A stretch of DNA of 9,463 nt from Actinomycetota bacterium. GTDB taxonomy: Bacteria > Actinomycetota > Actinomycetes > Actinomycetales > Microbacteriaceae. A program made the position numbers and the translations under genes. The stretch lies in NCBI GenBank assembly GCA_009704155.1, contig WLES01000019.1:1-9463 (forward strand). Reading direction: 5' to 3'. The notes beneath the pieces are model-generated. The model was not told the DNA's origin. It searched no databases and saw nothing but the letters and a program-made list of their open reading frames with translations. Of the stretch, positions 5,703 through 9,463 are shown piece after piece (the first letter of the stretch is position 1; every line of letters starts with the position of its first letter).

Positions 5703-7034
5703 ATGGAGAAGCAGCAGGAGTTCGTGCTCCGCACCATCGAAGAACGCGGAGTCAAATTCGTTCGTTTGTGGTTCACTGACGTCTCGGGAACACTCAAGAA
5801 TGTTGCGGTTGCACCAGCAGAGGTTGAGGGAGCGTTCGCCGAAGGTCTCGGTGTTGATGGTTCGTCAATTGAGGGGCTCACGCGCGTCTATGAAGCCGAT
5901 GTCTTGCTCCATCCGGACCCCACAACGTTTCAGGTTCTCCCGTGGCGCGGGCAGGTCGACCCGACCGCTCGAATGTTTTGTGACATCACCACCCCGGACG
6001 GTGCCCCGGCCGCAACCGACCCTCGCTATGTTCTCCGCCGCACTCTCGAAAAGGCGGCAAACCTTGGCTTCACCTTTTACACGCACCCCGAGATTGAGTT
6101 CTACCTCTTTGAATCAAAGGACGTGACCAAACTCGTTCCCGTTGACGAAGCGGGGTATTTCGATAACGTCCCGGGTGGAACAGCCCACGATTTTCGCCGC
6201 AACGCCGTGAGGCACCTTGAAGACCTGGGGATTTCGGTCGAGTTCAGTCATCACGAAGCCGGTCCAGGGCAAAACGAAATCGATCTTCGATACGCCGACG
6301 CATTGACGACGGCTGACAACATCCAGACTTTCCGGACGGTTATCAAAGAGGTCGCAATCGAGCAGGGCGTGTACGCGACGTTCATGCCGAAGCCACTCTC
6401 AAACCAACCGGGTTCAGGGATGCACACACACATGTCACTGTTCGAAGGTGACACCAACGCGTTCTTCGACCCCAGCAAGCCCCACAACCTGTCAACGACT
6501 GCTCGACAGTTCATGGCGGGAATCCTCACGCACGCGCCTGAGATCACTGCTGTCACGAACCAATTTGTTAACTCGTACAAGCGACTCTGGGGAGGCGGAG
6601 AAGCACCACCGTTCATCACGTGGGGTCACAACAACACGTCTGCACTCATTCGCGTTCCTAACTACAAGCCAGGTAAGGAACAGTCCGTCCGAATCGAATA
6701 CCGTGGTCTCGACGCCGCAGCAAACCCATATCTTGCATACTCACTACTGCTTGCAGCCGGACTCAAAGGTATTGACCAGGGATACGAGCTTCCCGCAGAA
6801 GCTGAGGGTGACATCGCTGCACTCAGCGCAACGGAACGGCGCGCACTCGGCTACCAGCCTCTACCTGAAAGCCTGCATCGCGCACTCGCCATCATGGAAG
6901 AGAGCGAACTCGTCGCGGAGACGCTCGGTGAGCAAGTGTTCAACTTCTTCATTCGCAACAAGCTCGCTGAGTGGGCCGCTTACCGCCAGCAAGTGACGCC
7001 GTGGGAGTTGGAATCCAACTTCCGCCAGATCTAG
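5703..7034 (+). CDS. glnA2: Glutamine synthetase family protein, GlnA2 type
   Basis: The predicted protein is 443 aa, a type I glutamine synthetase (glutamate + ammonia + ATP to glutamine). Visible are Val-Asp-Gly-Ser-Ser-Ile-Glu-Gly (51-58), the metal-ligand strand His-Pro-Glu-Ile-Glu-Phe-Tyr (128-134), Gly-Pro-Gly-Gln-Asn-Glu-Ile (187-193), Gly-Ser-Gly-Met-His-Thr-His (237-243), Tyr-Lys-Arg (292-294), and Arg-Ile-Glu-Tyr-Arg (330-334) with Asn-Pro-Tyr-Leu (341-344). The usual adenylylation motif around Asn-Leu-Tyr-Asp-Leu-Pro is absent; the C-terminal Leu-Gly-Tyr, Glu-Ser-Glu-Leu-Val-Ala-Glu and Val-Thr-Pro-Trp-Glu pattern matches actinobacterial GlnA2 (Rv2222c). One oddity: the widely conserved Asn-Arg-Ser-Ala before the Arg-Val-Pro reads Asn-Thr-Ser-Ala (Thr312), so activity should be treated with some caution. 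It precedes glnE by three bases, probably in one transcript. Confidence 0.93.
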   Translation: MEKQQEFVLRTIEERGVKFVRLWFTDVSGTLKNVAVAPAEVEGAFAEGLGVDGSSIEGLTRVYEADVLLHPDPTTFQVLPWRGQVDPTARMFCDITTPDGAPAATDPRYVLRRTLEKAANLGFTFYTHPEIEFYLFESKDVTKLVPVDEAGYFDNVPGGTAHDFRRNAVRHLEDLGISVEFSHHEAGPGQNEIDLRYADALTTADNIQTFRTVIKEVAIEQGVYATFMPKPLSNQPGSGMHTHMSLFEGDTNAFFDPSKPHNLSTTARQFMAGILTHAPEITAVTNQFVNSYKRLWGGGEAPPFITWGHNNTSALIRVPNYKPGKEQSVRIEYRGLDAAANPYLAYSLLLAAGLKGIDQGYELPAEAEGDIAALSATERRALGYQPLPESLHRALAIMEESELVAETLGEQVFNFFIRNKLAEWAAYRQQVTPWELESNFRQI

Positions 7035-7037
7035 TTG

Positions 7038-9463
7038 ATGGCGAGACAACCCGGCCTTCACGCTCTCGCGCAGTTCGGTTTTGTCAACCTCGGCGATGCG
7101 CGCGAGATTCTCACCGCACGAAGTTGGGAGCCGGGTTGGTTTTGCTTCGCTGCAAGTCCAGATAAGTCGATCGCGTGGCTGGCGCGACTTGCAGACATTG
7201 ACGAAGGCGCAGTCGCTAAAGCTCTAGTCGATTCTGATTCCCGCCTCAGGGACGGGTTGATTCGAGTCCTCGGTGCGAGCGATGGGTTGGCGGAGTTTGT
7301 GCTTCGGTCGCCCCAGTCCTTCGTGCGCGCGCTTGCCCCTGATTCATTGCCGACAGCAGATGAATACCGAGCGGAGCTGCGTTCGCGCGGTATTCGCACC
7401 GCCGACGAATTACGTCACGCGTACCGCGAGTTGCTCATCACCGTCGCAGCGTGGGATCTCATGCAGCCGAGCGCTGTCGAATCGGTTAATCGGGTCGGCG
7501 AAGCCCTCGCGGATCTCGCCGATGCAACGGTGGACGTTGCGGTCGACGTGGCTCGAGCAAACCTCGCTACGCAACCCGATGTGTCTGATCGGGTTCGACT
7601 GACGGTCATCGCGATGGGTAAAACAGGTGCCCGCGAACTCAACTATCTTTCAGACGTTGACGTCATTTTTGTGTGTGAATCAGACACAATTGAGGACAAT
7701 GTTGGCGTCGAGGTCGCGACGAAAATCGCTCGTGCCACAATTGCCATTCTCAACGAACCCAGTCTCGAACCGCCGTTGTGGGAACTTGATGCGAACTTGC
7801 GGCCCGAGGGGGCGAAGGGCGTTCTGGTCCGATCACTCGACTCGCACATCGCCTATTACGAGCGATGGGCTGAAAACTGGGAATTCCAAGCGCTCCTCAA
7901 GTCACGACCAATGGCGGGGGATCGTGAACTGGGAAATCGCTACCGTGAGGCCATGGAGCAGTTCGTCTGGACGAGTTCGAGCCGCCCAGGGTTCGTCGAG
8001 TCGGTGCAACGTATGCGCGAACGTGTGACAGACAACATCCCAGAGGCCGACAGGGACAGCCAAATCAAACTCGGTCCCGGTGGGCTCAGGGACATCGAGT
8101 TCACCGTTCAGTTACTGCAGTTGGTTCACGGTAAGGATGACGCCACCGTGAGGTCGAGAGACACTCTGACGAGTCTCCAGAGGCTTGCCGACGCGGGGTA
8201 CGTTGGCCGCGGTGATGCGCAGAAGTTTGGTGACGCGTATCGAGCCCTTCGAGTTCTCGAGCACCGGGTTCAGTTGCTCAACCTTCGCCGCACTCACTTA
8301 ATGCCTCGTGACGATGACGCGCGTCGAATCCTGGCACGGGGCAGCGGACTAGCAGATTCGGCTGAAGGACTTGCCGACTGGTGGACGGCAACAAAGCTGT
8401 CCGTGCGAGCACTCCACGAAGCAATCTTCTACCGACCGCTTCTCGGTGCGGTGGCCTCGCTGCCAGAGAACACAGTGGCACTGACAAGCGAACAGGCAGA
8501 GGCGCGTCTCGCTGCGACGGGATTTACGGATCCCGTCAACGGGATGCGTCACATCGCGGCGTTGACAAACGGAATCAGTCGCACAGCAACAATGCACAAA
8601 AATCTTTTGCCGGTGTTGCTCAAGTGGATGTCTGAGGGGACCGACCCAGACCGCGCGCTGGCGTCCTTCAGGAGAATCAGTGAATCGCTTAACGACACTC
8701 ACTGGTATTTGAGACTGCTCAGAGACTCAGCTGGTGCTGCTCAACGATTGAGCAGAGTCCTTTCCGTTTCGTCTTACTGTTCGCAGCTGTTTGAGATTGT
8801 TCCGGACGCCGTCGCGTGGCTCGATGACGATGATTTGCTTACCCCGCGAACCCTGAGCGAATTGAGTGTCGAGTTCGGAGCGATTGATGTGCGTCACAGC
8901 GCCGTCGACGATGCCGCGAAGACGATCCGACATGCACGGAGACGAGAGTTACTTCGATTGTCGCTCGGCGCAGTGTTGGGAGTAACGCATTTCGAAGCCC
9001 TTGCCCGGGGATTGAGCGATGTGACAACAGCGACCCTCAATGTTGCCGTCTCCCTCGCACGAAGGGACGCTGCCGGCATCGACTTCTGCGTTGTCGCAAT
9101 GGGTAGGTACGGGGGTGACGAGTTGGGCTTCTCTTCCGACGCTGACATTCTGTGGGTGTTTAGAGACACGGGTGCTGGCGAGAACGCACACAAGACGGCG
9201 GAAAAAGTCGTCAAGAACATCCTTCGCTTGACGGAGGACGTGCGATTTCCCCTTGACCTGGATGCTGGGCTTCGGCCGGAGGGAAAGAACGGGCCAATTG
9301 TGCGATCACTCGATGCCTACGCAGCTTATTACGAGGGGTGGAGTGATGTGTGGGAAACGCAAGCGTTGCTCAGAGCTGTTCCCATTGCGGGAGACGAGCC
9401 TCTCGGGCAGGATTTCCTCGCCTTGGCGAACAACGTTCGCTATTCGCACGACATCACAGCCGA
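7038..9463 (+). CDS. glnE: Bifunctional glutamine synthetase adenylyltransferase/adenylyl-removing enzyme (3' partial)
   Basis: The frame stays open from ATG 7038 to the right edge: 808 codons, with perhaps a further 190 outside the window judged by the usual length of about 1000 aa. It is a tandem nucleotidyltransferase. The N-terminal adenylyl-removing half has Gly-Lys-Thr-Gly-Ala-Arg-Glu-Leu-Asn-Tyr and Ser-Asp-Val-Asp (about residues 194-208). A linker includes Leu-Gly-Pro-Gly-Gly-Leu-Arg-Asp-Ile-Glu (codons near 8067-8099). The C-terminal adenylylating half has Gly-Arg-Tyr-Gly-Gly-Asp-Glu-Leu and Ser-Asp-Ala-Asp (about 689-703). Both catalytic Asp-x-Asp pairs are intact, as is the repeated Arg-Pro-Glu-Gly that follows each. 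It tunes glutamine synthetase in response to nitrogen status; its substrate is probably a GlnA1 outside the window, because the adjacent GlnA2 lacks the tyrosine motif. ATG 7038 lies three bases after the glnA2 stop without a clear Shine-Dalgarno, so coupled translation is likely; TTG 7035 is a weak alternative. Confidence 0.96.
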   Translation, partial: MARQPGLHALAQFGFVNLGDAREILTARSWEPGWFCFAASPDKSIAWLARLADIDEGAVAKALVDSDSRLRDGLIRVLGASDGLAEFVLRSPQSFVRALAPDSLPTADEYRAELRSRGIRTADELRHAYRELLITVAAWDLMQPSAVESVNRVGEALADLADATVDVAVDVARANLATQPDVSDRVRLTVIAMGKTGARELNYLSDVDVIFVCESDTIEDNVGVEVATKIARATIAILNEPSLEPPLWELDANLRPEGAKGVLVRSLDSHIAYYERWAENWEFQALLKSRPMAGDRELGNRYREAMEQFVWTSSSRPGFVESVQRMRERVTDNIPEADRDSQIKLGPGGLRDIEFTVQLLQLVHGKDDATVRSRDTLTSLQRLADAGYVGRGDAQKFGDAYRALRVLEHRVQLLNLRRTHLMPRDDDARRILARGSGLADSAEGLADWWTATKLSVRALHEAIFYRPLLGAVASLPENTVALTSEQAEARLAATGFTDPVNGMRHIAALTNGISRTATMHKNLLPVLLKWMSEGTDPDRALASFRRISESLNDTHWYLRLLRDSAGAAQRLSRVLSVSSYCSQLFEIVPDAVAWLDDDDLLTPRTLSELSVEFGAIDVRHSAVDDAAKTIRHARRRELLRLSLGAVLGVTHFEALARGLSDVTTATLNVAVSLARRDAAGIDFCVVAMGRYGGDELGFSSDADILWVFRDTGAGENAHKTAEKVVKNILRLTEDVRFPLDLDAGLRPEGKNGPIVRSLDAYAAYYEGWSDVWETQALLRAVPIAGDEPLGQDFLALANNVRYSHDITA

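Noticed and set aside
6448..6996. A 182-codon open frame inside glnA2 in another frame
   Set aside because: Its Ser/Arg/Thr-rich composition is typical of a shifted reading of a GC-rich gene, and the in-frame glutamine synthetase motifs account for the whole stretch.

Overview
The window looks like ordinary chromosomal core from an actinobacterium, most likely a Microbacteriaceae-type lineage with moderate rather than high GC (judged by eye, not counted). The basis is an actinobacterial RNase P RNA, a polyphosphate glucokinase, a GlnA2-type glutamine synthetase beside glnE, GTG starts, and a gene neighbourhood (Nif3, zinc-ribbon-family coiled coil, RNase H, panB, glnA2, glnE) that mirrors, in broad outline, the Rv2221c-Rv2230c region of Mycobacterium tuberculosis. 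I saw no mobile elements, CRISPR arrays, tRNAs or phage genes, and no stretch over 300 bases without a gene.

Layout. Bases 2-1802 (+) hold a tightly packed operon: the 3' part of a Nif3/DUF34 gene, a coiled-coil protein of the C4 zinc-ribbon family whose ribbon has lost three of its four cysteines, and a stand-alone RNase H domain protein. Consecutive genes overlap through the same GTGA start/stop element. Next comes rnpB (about 1820-2156, +), whose 3' end stops two bases from the convergent stop codon of ppgK (2159-2920, -). Divergent from ppgK is a 56-codon gene (2981-3151, +) with a perfect Shine-Dalgarno sequence; its stop overlaps the stop of the opposing panB gene. panB (3148-3963, -) is the second gene of a nadE-panB unit for NAD and pantothenate/CoA synthesis. 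nadE (3973-5661, -) is divergent from glnA2 (5703-7034, +) across 41 bases, which contain a symmetric TAGCCTA element that can act as a -10 box in both directions. glnE (7038 to beyond the right edge, +) follows glnA2 after three bases.

How the genes work together. The right half is centred on glutamine. GlnA2 is predicted to be a glutamine synthetase-family enzyme, GlnE adenylylates and deadenylylates a glutamine synthetase (probably a GlnA1 encoded elsewhere, since this GlnA2 lacks the usual target tyrosine motif), and NadE consumes glutamine to amidate NAD. PanB makes the pantothenate precursor and PpgK makes glucose 6-phosphate from polyphosphate. The left half is RNA- and housekeeping-related (RNase H, RNase P RNA, Nif3).

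No clearly novel multi-gene system is visible. The points most worth a second look are the degenerate zinc ribbon, the bidirectional promoter with a probably leaderless nadE mRNA, an Arg-to-Thr change in GlnA2, the small 56-aa gene, and the antisense arrangement of rnpB and ppgK.
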